A DNA stretch of 64,000 nucleotides from Clostridium sp. Cult2. Its GTDB lineage: Bacteria > Bacillota > Clostridia > Tissierellales > Tepidimicrobiaceae. Positions within the stretch are counted from its first letter, which is position 1; every line of letters begins with the position of its first letter. Location: positions 62,001 to 126,000 of the forward strand of contig NZ_PPXX01000096.1 in the NCBI RefSeq assembly GCF_021655075.1, written 5' to 3'. Below the pieces are notes generated by a model. That model ran no database searches, was not told the DNA's origin, and saw nothing but the letters and a program-made list of their open reading frames with translations. The position numbers and the translations under genes were made by a program. Below, one piece after another: positions 8,884-15,497 of this stretch.

Positions 8884-8911
8884 AATAAAAAAACTTCCCC
8901 GAAAGGAAGTT
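8884..8911 (-). terminator. Intrinsic terminator inside the hyd operon leader (candidate attenuator)
   Basis: Read on the minus strand, AACTTCC (8911-8905) and GGAAGTT (8898-8892) form a 7-bp stem with loop TTTCGG. An unbroken T-run follows. It sits between the promoter at 9035-9063 and the first gene (start 8865), with no gene upstream on this strand to terminate. It is therefore a candidate attenuator of the hydrogenase-maturase operon. Confidence 0.65.
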
Positions 8912-9034
8912 AGGCACAATTTTAATCCTAAATCCCTTTCAGAATAGATTACTCTATATCTGTTAGGTATTAGTTATGTTTTGAATCTAATTAGATTAAG
9001 GTTTCCCTCAAAACAATTAGATGTATATGATACA

Positions 9035-9063
9035 ATTTTAACAATCAAAGGGTAGAAAGTCAA
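9035..9063 (-). promoter_or_regulatory. Promoter of the hydrogenase-maturase operon
   Basis: On the minus strand TTGACT (9063-9058) and TAAAAT (9040-9035) are spaced by 17 bases. Transcription from here would give a leader of about 160 nucleotides before the TTG at 8865. The leader contains a perfect 14-bp palindrome (AATCTAATTAGATT, near 8984-8997) and the terminator at 8892-8911. Confidence 0.55.
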
Positions 9064-9150
9064 ATAAAAATAATAATATTATAAAAATTTTGAAAATGTG
9101 AAAAGATAATATAGATTAGAATTTTAATATAAGCTAGAAAGGATGATAGT

Positions 9151-9423
9151 ATGAATTTTGACAATATTATAGAGAAAAGGTCGGTTAATGAGGGGGTCCA
9201 TAATCTGGTATTGGAGATTTCTGCTGATGAATATAGAAAGGACTATGATGAATACAATAAGGATTATGCTTTAAATATTTTAGAAAGACATTTGGAAAAT
9301 AGAGGGGATGATGGAAGGCCATCAGATGTGGAGATTAGCTATAGTGGTAAGGATAATATTGTAAGGATTTATGCAAGAGTAAATTATCTAGGGAATGACC
9401 ATACAACATATAGATTTACTTAA
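9151..9423 (+). CDS. Small acidic hypothetical protein
   Basis: A 90-residue protein rich in Asp, Asn, Tyr and Glu, with no signal peptide, membrane segment or known motif. The pattern suggests helices with EYRKDYDEYNKDY and a C-terminal beta section (NIVRIYARVNYLGNDHTTYRF). It has an AGAAAGGATGA site and its own strong terminator 4 bp after the stop, so it is a monocistronic gene divergent from the hyd operon. No function can be assigned. Confidence 0.65.
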   Translation: MNFDNIIEKRSVNEGVHNLVLEISADEYRKDYDEYNKDYALNILERHLENRGDDGRPSDVEISYSGKDNIVRIYARVNYLGNDHTTYRFT

Positions 9424-9426
9424 AGA

Positions 9427-9463
9427 AGAGACACTCCTAATAATATTGGGAGTGTCTCTTTTC
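9427..9463 (+). terminator. Intrinsic terminator
   Basis: AGAGACACTCC (9427-9437) pairs with GGAGTGTCTCT (9449-9459), an 11-bp perfect stem followed by TTTT. It closes the small gene 9151-9423. Confidence 0.85.
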
Positions 9464-9556
9464 TAATAAAAAATTCGCAATATTTGACAAATAATAAATT
9501 ATAATATAATTATATTAAGTAAGGGATAAAGATTTTAGGATAAAGGGGGGATATCT

Positions 9557-10027
9557 GTGGGATTTAAACAAATAGTTACAGGAATAGGGCTTAAATTTCT
9601 TGGAAAGGGATTGGTTTCTTGTTCTAAAATAGAGAAGATGATTCAGAAAGAGTTAGAGTTTTATGAAGATGGATTTACTATTGAATTAAAGGTTTTTAAT
9701 ACGGACACTAAAGTTGCTGTAGAAAAGGTTGGAGACAAACTTAAATATCTAGGAAGCAAGTATACTAAAACTCCAGACCTTTCCATTGCCTTTAAAAGTT
9801 ATGAAGCAGCGTTACTAATGATTTTAGGACAAATCGGAGTCTATGAAGGTTATGCTCAGCATCGATTTATCGTAAAAGGAGATTTAATTGCCAGTATGCC
9901 TTTCATACGTATCTTATATTATGTAGAAGCTTATCTATTTCCTAGATTCATTTCTAAAAAAATTCTAAAAGAAATTCCAGAACTATCATCGCCTAAAGTA
10001 AAGGCCTATATTCGATTAATAGCTTAA
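9557..10027 (+). CDS. SCP2-like sterol/lipid-binding domain protein (tentative)
   Basis: A 156-residue soluble protein starting at GTG, with a strong GGGGGG site six bases upstream. The middle part, about 75-120, reads DLSIAFKSYEAALLMILGQ, then FIVKGDLIASM. This resembles the SCP2 fold, in which a beta sheet and helices enclose a lipid pocket, including the common KGDL turn. It is 18 bp before an alcohol dehydrogenase and upstream of a tungsten AOR, so it may bind a hydrophobic substrate for them. Family assignment is by general resemblance only. Confidence 0.5.
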   Translation: MGFKQIVTGIGLKFLGKGLVSCSKIEKMIQKELEFYEDGFTIELKVFNTDTKVAVEKVGDKLKYLGSKYTKTPDLSIAFKSYEAALLMILGQIGVYEGYAQHRFIVKGDLIASMPFIRILYYVEAYLFPRFISKKILKEIPELSSPKVKAYIRLIA

Positions 10028-10045
10028 TAAGAGAGGAGATTTAAT

Positions 10046-11227
10046 ATGTTACCTGAATATTATGAGTTTAAAAACTCGGTAAAAATCATTTCTGGGAAGA
10101 ATGCTTTAGAGAATATTCCTTTTGAACTAAGTAACCTAGAAGCTAACAGACCTCTTATCTTAACCACTAAATCCATGATTAGAAACGGACAATTAAATAT
10201 TGTTACAAATGCTATGGAAAATGCTAATATAGAAATAGGACTTATCTTTAAGGACATTCCTCAAGATTCTTCTGTAGAGATGGTAAATAGAATTAGTCAG
10301 TTATATAAGGATAATAACTGTGATAGCATAGTAGCTATGGGAGGAGGTTCAGTAATAGATACGGCTAAGGGGGTTAATATGCTGGTATCTACTAATGCTA
10401 CTGACTTAAAAGAGTATATGGGATTGGAAATATTAGGAGGAAAGCTAAAACCCTTTATTGTAGTACCTAGTACCTCGGGTACAGGTTCGGAAGCTACTTT
10501 GGTTTCTGTAATTGCAGATACAACTAGAAAGGTGAAGATGGAATTTATCTCCTACAGTATACTACCGGATGTAGCAGTATTAGACCCTCGAATGACAGTA
10601 ACCCTTCCACCTAAGCTAACGGCCTCTACTGGGATGGATGCCTTAACCCATAGTATAGAAGCCTTTAGTGGTTTTCAAAAGAATCCAATAAGCGATGTTT
10701 ATGCTTTAACATCCATCGAATTAATTTCCAATTATCTTGAAAAAGTAGTAGTTGACGGAAAAAATGAAGAAGCAAGACTTGCCTTGGCTAATGGTTCATT
10801 AATGGCAGGTATAGCCTTTTCCAATTCCATGGTAGGAATAGTCCATGCCATTGGACATGCTTGTGGAGGAGTTTCTAATGTACCCCATGCAGAAGCTATG
10901 GCAATACTACTTCCTCATTGCATGAATCTAAATTTAGAACTATGTGAAGGAGAATATGCTAGAATACTTCTAGCCTTTTCAGGTTCAGAGGTTTATAGCC
11001 AAACTCCTAAGGAAGAGCGAGGAAGACGGTGTATAGATGAAATCCGCAAATTTATAAATAAATTCAATGAAATTTGTGGATTACCCACTAAACTTAGAGA
11101 TGTAGGAGTGAACAAAGAGGATTTGGAAACCATTGCAAAGACTGCAATAAATGATGGTGCTGCCATTGTAAATCCAGTAGAAGTTACTTTTGATAGAGTT
11201 ATGAATATATTAGAGGAGGCTTATTAA
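10046..11227 (+). CDS. Iron-containing alcohol dehydrogenase (group III)
   Basis: NAD(P)-linked alcohol/aldehyde oxidoreductase of 393 residues. The nucleotide-binding motif GGGSVIDTAKG is at about 99-109. The metal-site region is intact, with DALTHSIEAF, HAIGHACGG and NVPHAEAM. It has a GAGAGGAG site and lies between the SCP2-like gene and the AOR gene, 39 bp ahead of the latter. The likely role is interconversion of alcohols and the aldehydes handled by the AOR. Confidence 0.9.
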   Translation: MLPEYYEFKNSVKIISGKNALENIPFELSNLEANRPLILTTKSMIRNGQLNIVTNAMENANIEIGLIFKDIPQDSSVEMVNRISQLYKDNNCDSIVAMGGGSVIDTAKGVNMLVSTNATDLKEYMGLEILGGKLKPFIVVPSTSGTGSEATLVSVIADTTRKVKMEFISYSILPDVAVLDPRMTVTLPPKLTASTGMDALTHSIEAFSGFQKNPISDVYALTSIELISNYLEKVVVDGKNEEARLALANGSLMAGIAFSNSMVGIVHAIGHACGGVSNVPHAEAMAILLPHCMNLNLELCEGEYARILLAFSGSEVYSQTPKEERGRRCIDEIRKFINKFNEICGLPTKLRDVGVNKEDLETIAKTAINDGAAIVNPVEVTFDRVMNILEEAY

Positions 11228-11266
11228 TAGGTAAACATTCACAAAATGTGAAGTAGGGGGGATTAG

Positions 11267-13168
11267 ATGACTAAATATGGTGGGTATATGGGTAAAGTAT
11301 TAGTCATAGATGTAAGGAATCGGACTACCAGTCTATACCCTTGGTCAGATAGAGATAGAGAAGATTATATTGGTGGCAAGATAATGGCTGCTAAAATAAT
11401 TAGGGACAATGTAAACCCTGATGTAAATGCCTTTCATGAAGAAAATATAATAGTCATAAGTACAGGCCCTTTAACTGGAACCAATGCTCCAGCTTCAAGT
11501 AGATTTAATATATCCACTATTTCTCCATTAACAGGATTACTCACATCTTCAAATTGCGGAGGAAATTTTGGATTATCCTTAAAAAGAGCAGGATATGATG
11601 CATTGATAATTAAAAATAAATCCCAATCTCCCATATGGATAGAGATTACCGAGGAAAAAGTATTATTTCATGATGCAAAAGATTTATGGGGGAAAAAGGT
11701 TAGTATAACTCAGGAGGCTTTAGATTCAAAGGCTGGGAAAATTGTTATAGGACCTGCAGGAGAGAATTTAGTAAAATATGCAAGTATATTTAGTGGAGAA
11801 AGGGCTGCTGGAAGAGGAGGAACAGGAGCAGTTATGGGTAGCAAGAATATAAAGGCTATAATTACTAAAGGAAATCTTAGACCCAAAATTGCAGAATCTG
11901 AAAAAACTAAAGAGTTTTATAAAAAATGGATACATACATTAAGAAACCATCCTTTAACAGGGGAACAACTGCCAACTTTAGGTACAGCAGGATTAGTTAG
12001 TTTGATGCAGCATAGAAATATATTAGCTACTAAGAATTTTAAATATGGTCAATACGATGATTTTGAAATGGTATCTGGAGAAAGGTTAAGGAAGGATTTT
12101 CTAATTAGAAACAAAGGGTGCGTTACATGCCCTATACAATGTGGACGTCAAGTAGAAATTGATGGCAAAATAGTTAAAGGGCCAGAATTAGAAACCATAG
12201 GCCTTTTAGGACCAAATTTACTTAATAAGGATTTAGAGTTAATATTGAGATGGAATTTAGAACTAGATGAATTGGGAATGGATACTATTAGTACAGGTGG
12301 AACTATAGCTTTTGCCATGGAATTAAATGAAAAGGGATTATGGGAAAACCACCTAGAGTTTGGGAAAACAGAGAATATATCCGAGATATTTGAAGATGTT
12401 GCCTACAGAAGGGGTATAGGAGATGAATTAGCTGAAGGAAGTAGATATCTTTCAGAAAAATATGGAGGTAGTGAATTTGCCATAAACTCAAAGGGAATGG
12501 AGCTTTCTGCTTATGAACCTAGGTCTGCTATAGGTCAAGGATTAGGCTATGCAGTATCTAATAGGGGGGGTTGCCATTTAAATGCTGGATATATGGTATT
12601 ATTTGAAGGATTGGGACTTAGTATTGACCCTTACTCTAAAAAAGGCAAAGCTGAATTAACTATCCTGACACAAAATATTATGGAGGCTACTTCTTCAGCA
12701 GGGAATTGTCTATTTACCCTTTATGCAATGCTACCAAGGGGTTTAATTAAGAATCCCAACAGTAAAATAACTAGGTTTACTAATAAACTATTGACTACCA
12801 GTTTTGTTGCCAATATTGTAAAACTTATAAATATAGCAAATGAGAAATTATTACCAATTAAACTTCCTCAAATACCTCAAATAAAAGCCATTGAATTGGT
12901 AACGGGTATGAAGATGAACGTTGGCAAACTAAAGAATATAGGAGATAGGGGATATAACTTAGAGAGAATATATAATGTGGAAAGGGGAATAACATCAAAA
13001 GATGATACTCTGCCAGATAGGCTTATAAAAGTCAAACAAAAAGAAGATGAGCCAAATAGCTATGTACCATTAGAGGAACTAAAACAAAGGTATTATGAAA
13101 TCAGACAATGGAACCAAAATGGAATACCTAAAGAGGCTAAATTGGAAAAACTAAAACTGATAGAATGA
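11267..13168 (+). CDS. aor: Aldehyde ferredoxin oxidoreductase (tungstopterin enzyme)
   Basis: Oxidises aldehydes to acids, or reduces acids, with ferredoxin and a tungsten bis-pyranopterin. It has 633 residues, about the family length. The N-terminal domain has YIGGKIMAAK and STGPLTGTNAPASSR. The [4Fe-4S] ligands follow the CX2CX3C pattern (GCVTCPIQCGRQ, about 284-293), with a distal cysteine in SAGNCLF near 480. The pterin-contacting ERAAGRGGTGAVMGSKN and the GMELSAYEPR segment are present. The next gene is a ThiS/MoaD-like protein, the usual AOR companion. GGGGGA precedes the ATG; an internal ATG eight codons in (MGKVLVIDV) is also possible. Confidence 0.93.
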   Translation: MTKYGGYMGKVLVIDVRNRTTSLYPWSDRDREDYIGGKIMAAKIIRDNVNPDVNAFHEENIIVISTGPLTGTNAPASSRFNISTISPLTGLLTSSNCGGNFGLSLKRAGYDALIIKNKSQSPIWIEITEEKVLFHDAKDLWGKKVSITQEALDSKAGKIVIGPAGENLVKYASIFSGERAAGRGGTGAVMGSKNIKAIITKGNLRPKIAESEKTKEFYKKWIHTLRNHPLTGEQLPTLGTAGLVSLMQHRNILATKNFKYGQYDDFEMVSGERLRKDFLIRNKGCVTCPIQCGRQVEIDGKIVKGPELETIGLLGPNLLNKDLELILRWNLELDELGMDTISTGGTIAFAMELNEKGLWENHLEFGKTENISEIFEDVAYRRGIGDELAEGSRYLSEKYGGSEFAINSKGMELSAYEPRSAIGQGLGYAVSNRGGCHLNAGYMVLFEGLGLSIDPYSKKGKAELTILTQNIMEATSSAGNCLFTLYAMLPRGLIKNPNSKITRFTNKLLTTSFVANIVKLINIANEKLLPIKLPQIPQIKAIELVTGMKMNVGKLKNIGDRGYNLERIYNVERGITSKDDTLPDRLIKVKQKEDEPNSYVPLEELKQRYYEIRQWNQNGIPKEAKLEKLKLIE

Positions 13169-13180
13169 GGGAGAACTTCA

Positions 13181-13429
13181 ATGGCTAAAGTTAAATTATA
13201 TGGTATCTACAGCACTAAAGTAGAGAATAATCAATTGATAATAGAAGCTAAAAACGTTGAAGAGCTACTACTCAAAGTATCTGAATTGGAGCCTAATTTG
13301 AGTATAAAAGAGCTTAAAAGAAGTCTAATATTTGTAAACAATAAGAATATTACAGAGTTGAGCATGTTTAAAACTAAAATAGAGCATAATGACAATATAA
13401 GCATATTATCACCTATTGCTGGGGGATAA
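13181..13429 (+). CDS. MoaD/ThiS-family ubiquitin-like sulfur carrier
   Basis: An 82-residue beta-grasp protein ending in the diglycine ISILSPIAGG, the site of thiocarboxylate formation. MoaD-like proteins next to AOR genes are thought to supply sulfur for the tungsten pterin cofactor. It starts 12 bp after aor with a GAGGGAG site, clearly in the same operon. A role in another thiolation pathway cannot be excluded. Confidence 0.8.
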   Translation: MAKVKLYGIYSTKVENNQLIIEAKNVEELLLKVSELEPNLSIKELKRSLIFVNNKNITELSMFKTKIEHNDNISILSPIAGG

Positions 13430-13460
13430 ACCTGAAGTGAAATTTCAAGGAGGGAGAGGT

Positions 13461-13766
13461 ATGTTTAGGGATCGTAATGAAGCTGGATTGAAATTGGCTG
13501 AGAAGCTGATTAAATACAGAGATGATTCTAATTCCATAGTTTTCGGTATCCCTCGAGGAGGAGTAGTTGTTGCAGGAGAAATATGCAAAGAATTAAACCT
13601 TCCCTTAGACATTGTTGTAACAAGGAAAGTAGGGGCTCCTTTTAATGATGAGTTAGTATATGTAATATCCCAAGAACCCTTTTATGCAGTAGGTCAATTT
13701 TATGAAAGGTTTTTTCCAGTATCAGATGAAGAAGTTATAAAAATATTAAGGAAATACAAAGGCTAA
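13461..13766 (+). pseudogene. Internally deleted phosphoribosyltransferase (COG1926-like)
   Basis: A 101-residue frame whose first 64 residues (MFRDRNEAGLKLAEKL, FGIPRGGVVVAGEI, TRKVGAPFNDEL) match the start of a family of about 210 residues. The last 32 (QEPFYAVGQFYERF, VSDEEVIKIL) match its very end. The middle, including the acidic PRPP-binding loop (DDG.ATG type), is missing while the reading frame is kept. The product should not bind PRPP. It has a good AAGGAGGGAG site and is the first of a run of end-preserving deletion remnants extending to 15497. A recently evolved short protein is possible but less likely. Confidence 0.75.
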
Positions 13767-13934
13767 CACAAATTTGTCGTCCACCCCGTATTATCAAGAT
13801 GTGGAATTTGATATCAGACTACCCATAAGGAATTGAAACTTGAAATTGGTATTATAAGAGTTTAAATATATAACAAAGACTTAGAATGTATGATATAATA
13901 TTATAACTAGGAAACCGAGATTGGAGGTATGGGA

Positions 13935-14231
13935 ATGACCAACGAAGAATTTCAAAAAATAGTATTAGGGGAACTTAGAAAATTAAACGAAAAGGTAGGA
14001 AACTTAGAGCAGGGACAAATGAAACTAGAGCAAGGGCAAGTGAAACTAGAGCAGGGACAAGAAGAAATAAGAAAGGATTTAAAGGCAGTAATCGAACAAA
14101 CTGCTGATTTAACTGAATTTAGGGAAGAAATTAATACAAAAGTAGATAAAATAATAGAGGAATTAAATACAATAGAAATAGTCACATCAAAGAATTGGAA
14201 TGATATAGCAAAGCTAAAATCAATAAAATAG
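13935..14231 (+). CDS. Small coiled-coil protein with LEQGQ heptads
   Basis: A 98-residue, highly charged, almost entirely helical protein. Three heptads (LEQGQMK, LEQGQVK, LEQGQEE) lie at about 24-44, followed by a long coiled coil with DLTEFREEINTKVDKI. The ATG at 13935 is preferred over 13929 because GGAGG is 7 bases away rather than 1. The gene has its own terminator. Similar short coiled-coil proteins are common in Clostridia without known function. Confidence 0.65.
   Translation: MTNEEFQKIVLGELRKLNEKVGNLEQGQMKLEQGQVKLEQGQEEIRKDLKAVIEQTADLTEFREEINTKVDKIIEELNTIEIVTSKNWNDIAKLKSIK
14004..14066 (+). repeat. Three 21-bp tandem repeats
   Basis: Three in-frame 21-base units at 14004-14024, 14025-14045 and 14046-14066 share the core TAGAGCA-GGGCA/GGACAA. 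They encode the heptads LEQGQxK. The number of units is likely to vary between strains by slippage. Confidence 0.8.
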
Positions 14232-14234
14232 TTA

Positions 14235-14270
14235 TAAAAAAGAACTCTTTAAATAAGGGTTCTTTTTTAT
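14235..14270 (+). terminator. Intrinsic terminator
   Basis: AAGAACTCTT and AAGGGTTCTT form a 10-bp stem with one G-T pair, loop TAAAT, followed by a T-run. It closes the coiled-coil gene. Confidence 0.8.
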
Positions 14271-14392
14271 TAAGGAGGAAAACATTATAATATTTAAATT
14301 TTGTATTTTCCTTTAATTTTACCTTTTCTTAATCATTAAAACCATTGGAATTGGTAATTATTATATTTTCTTGAAGTAGATATAATTATAAT

Positions 14393-14592
14393 ATGATATA
14401 ATGGAAGATAAATATTGAAGCTAAAGGTGGTAGATATATGGGTTATTTATTATAGGGATTTATACTAGGTTTTGGGTATGTAGCACCTATTGGGATAAAA
14501 AATCTATACATAATAAGTTCAGCTCAAAGGAATTAACTAGAGACATGGAGATTACAAGCCTAGGCAAATTTTTGTCTGGGTTTTCTTTCTAA
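14393..14592 (+). pseudogene. Remnant duplicate of the lysE-DUF296 gene pair
   Basis: The sequence around 14393-14520 is a diverged copy of 18318-18455. It keeps the TATAAT box, AAATATTGAAG, AGATATATGGG and the first codons of the LysE gene (start 14438), but has a stop at the sixth codon (TTATAG against TTACAG in the intact copy). At about 14521 it jumps to a copy of the DUF296 gene near 19187 (ACATGGAGATTACAAG against ATATGGAGATCACAAG). At about 14558 it jumps again to a copy of the terminator that ends the intact pair (19433-19460). The two ends and a short central piece survive and everything between is gone. No product is expected. Confidence 0.8.
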
Positions 14593-14627
14593 TGAGTAAA
14601 ACATATGAATAGAAATGAGGGATGATA

Positions 14628-14777
14628 ATGGAATGGGCAATTATAGGGACATGGAAAATGGCATTAGAAGGTATTGAAAAGGCTGGAGCTCATCGCATAG
14701 AGCTAAATAATGCCATGTATTTAGGAGGCTTAACTCCTTCTTTAGGTACCATAGAGTTAGTAGTCGAAAATTGCTAA
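14628..14777 (+). pseudogene. Chimeric remnant: asparaginase-like start fused to CutC-like fragment
   Basis: A 49-codon frame with a GAGGGATGA site. The first 20 residues (MEWAIIGTWKMALEGIEKAG) resemble the start of N4-glycosylasparaginase/isoaspartyl peptidase type enzymes. The next 27 (AHRIELNN, YLGGLTPSLGTIEL) resemble the N-terminal part of the CutC family, whose usual text is RIELC...GGLTPS. It looks like two genes joined by a deletion with the frame retained. Family identity comes from short matches only, so it is likely but not certain. Confidence 0.55.
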
Positions 14778-15005
14778 GATTAAAACCAGAAAATCAATCT
14801 TTACCCGATTTAGATGAATTAAAATCTCTAGTAACGGAAAAGACAAAGGTCATATGCATAAATAATCCAAACAATCCAAGTGGTTCCTAGCAAAGCTTTT
14901 TATATGGAAGGTTGTTTTAGAATTGGATATGCCTTCGATAAAACCCATTTAATTACAGGGCTTAATAAAATATCAGAGTATATGGATAAATTGGAACAAG
15001 CTTAG
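14771..15005 (+). pseudogene. Class I aminotransferase remnant lacking its middle
   Basis: Codons from 14771 to 14890 read LRLKPENQSLPDLDELKSL, then KVICINNPNNPSG, the typical NNPTG region of fold-type I aminotransferases. Immediately after, in another frame from about 14883 to 15005, comes VPSKAFYMEGCFRIGYAFD, then LNKISEYMDKLEQA and a stop, the C-terminal end of the same family including the substrate-binding Arg (FRIGYA). About 200 residues with the PLP lysine are missing. The terminator at 15020-15047 still follows. Confidence 0.75.
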
Positions 15006-15019
15006 ATTAATAGACAAAG

Positions 15020-15047
15020 GGACAAAAGCTTGTCCACTATTTTTTAG
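15020..15047 (+). terminator. Intrinsic terminator after the aminotransferase remnant
   Basis: GGACAA (15020-15025) pairs with TTGTCC (15030-15035) around a short AAGC loop, followed by ACTATTTTTT. It is the surviving end of the broken aminotransferase gene. Confidence 0.6.
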
Positions 15048-15121
15048 TTCCTACCCCTAGGATTTATTGATAAAACTATTTCCCTATGATACAATAGCAA
15101 AAAAACTAAGTCTATTTTAAA

Positions 15122-15161
15122 TTCTAATCAAATTTTAATTTTTCTTGAATTGTTTTTGAAC
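15122..15161 (+). promoter_or_regulatory. Four 11-bp-spaced direct repeats (OmpR/PhoP-type operator), copy 1
   Basis: TTCTAAT (15122), TTTTAAT (15133), CTTGAAT (15144) and TTTGAAC (15155) start exactly 11 bases apart. The last overlaps the -35 region. One-turn direct repeats of this kind are the usual binding pattern of OmpR-family response regulators. The same array occurs at 32674-32713 in front of the intact regulator locus. Confidence 0.6.
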
Positions 15162-15177
15162 TTTCTGCTGCTATAAT
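15150..15177 (+). promoter_or_regulatory. Promoter of the kinase locus
   Basis: TTGTTT (15150-15155) and TATAAT (15172-15177) are separated by 16 bases. The same promoter lies at 32702-32729 with only a few changes. Confidence 0.55.
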
Positions 15178-15209
15178 GAAACCATATCAAATAACAGGAG
15201 GTTATATTT

Positions 15210-15497
15210 ATGGTAACTTTAGATCAAGTGGAAAAATTGCGTCAGAGAGCCAATATTTCTTATGACGAGGCCAAGGCAGCTCTTGAAGAAACCAATGGGG
15301 ATATTCTAGAAGCAATAATAAATCTTGAAAAAGAGAATCGCATTAAGTTACCTGAAGGAGGGGGCTATTACAATTCGAGAAATACAGATCAAAATAGGGA
15401 ATATGATGACTCTGGTATAAATATGAAGAAAGAATCCTTTGGATTAAAAATAATCTATACTATTCGGGGAGTGGGGTATGCAATAAAATATGAATAG
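15210..15497 (+). pseudogene. Fusion remnant: UBA-like protein N-terminus joined to response regulator C-terminus
   Basis: The first 56 or so residues (MVTLDQVEKLRQRANISYDE onward) match the protein encoded at 32762-33337 almost perfectly. The last 20 (SFGLKIIYTIRGVGYAIKYE) match the extreme C-terminus of the OmpR-type regulator at 33315-34013. The rest of both genes is missing, and the frame survives as a 95-residue protein. The junction lies in AAAGAATCCTTTGG, where the parental sequences share GAATCC/GAACCC. It overlaps the kinase start by 8 bp. The product could still fold as a UBA-like domain but cannot regulate transcription. Confidence 0.8.

Noticed and set aside
14004-14066. Tandem repeats as a CRISPR array
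   Set aside because: The 21-bp units are contiguous, without spacers, and in frame within a coiled-coil gene.
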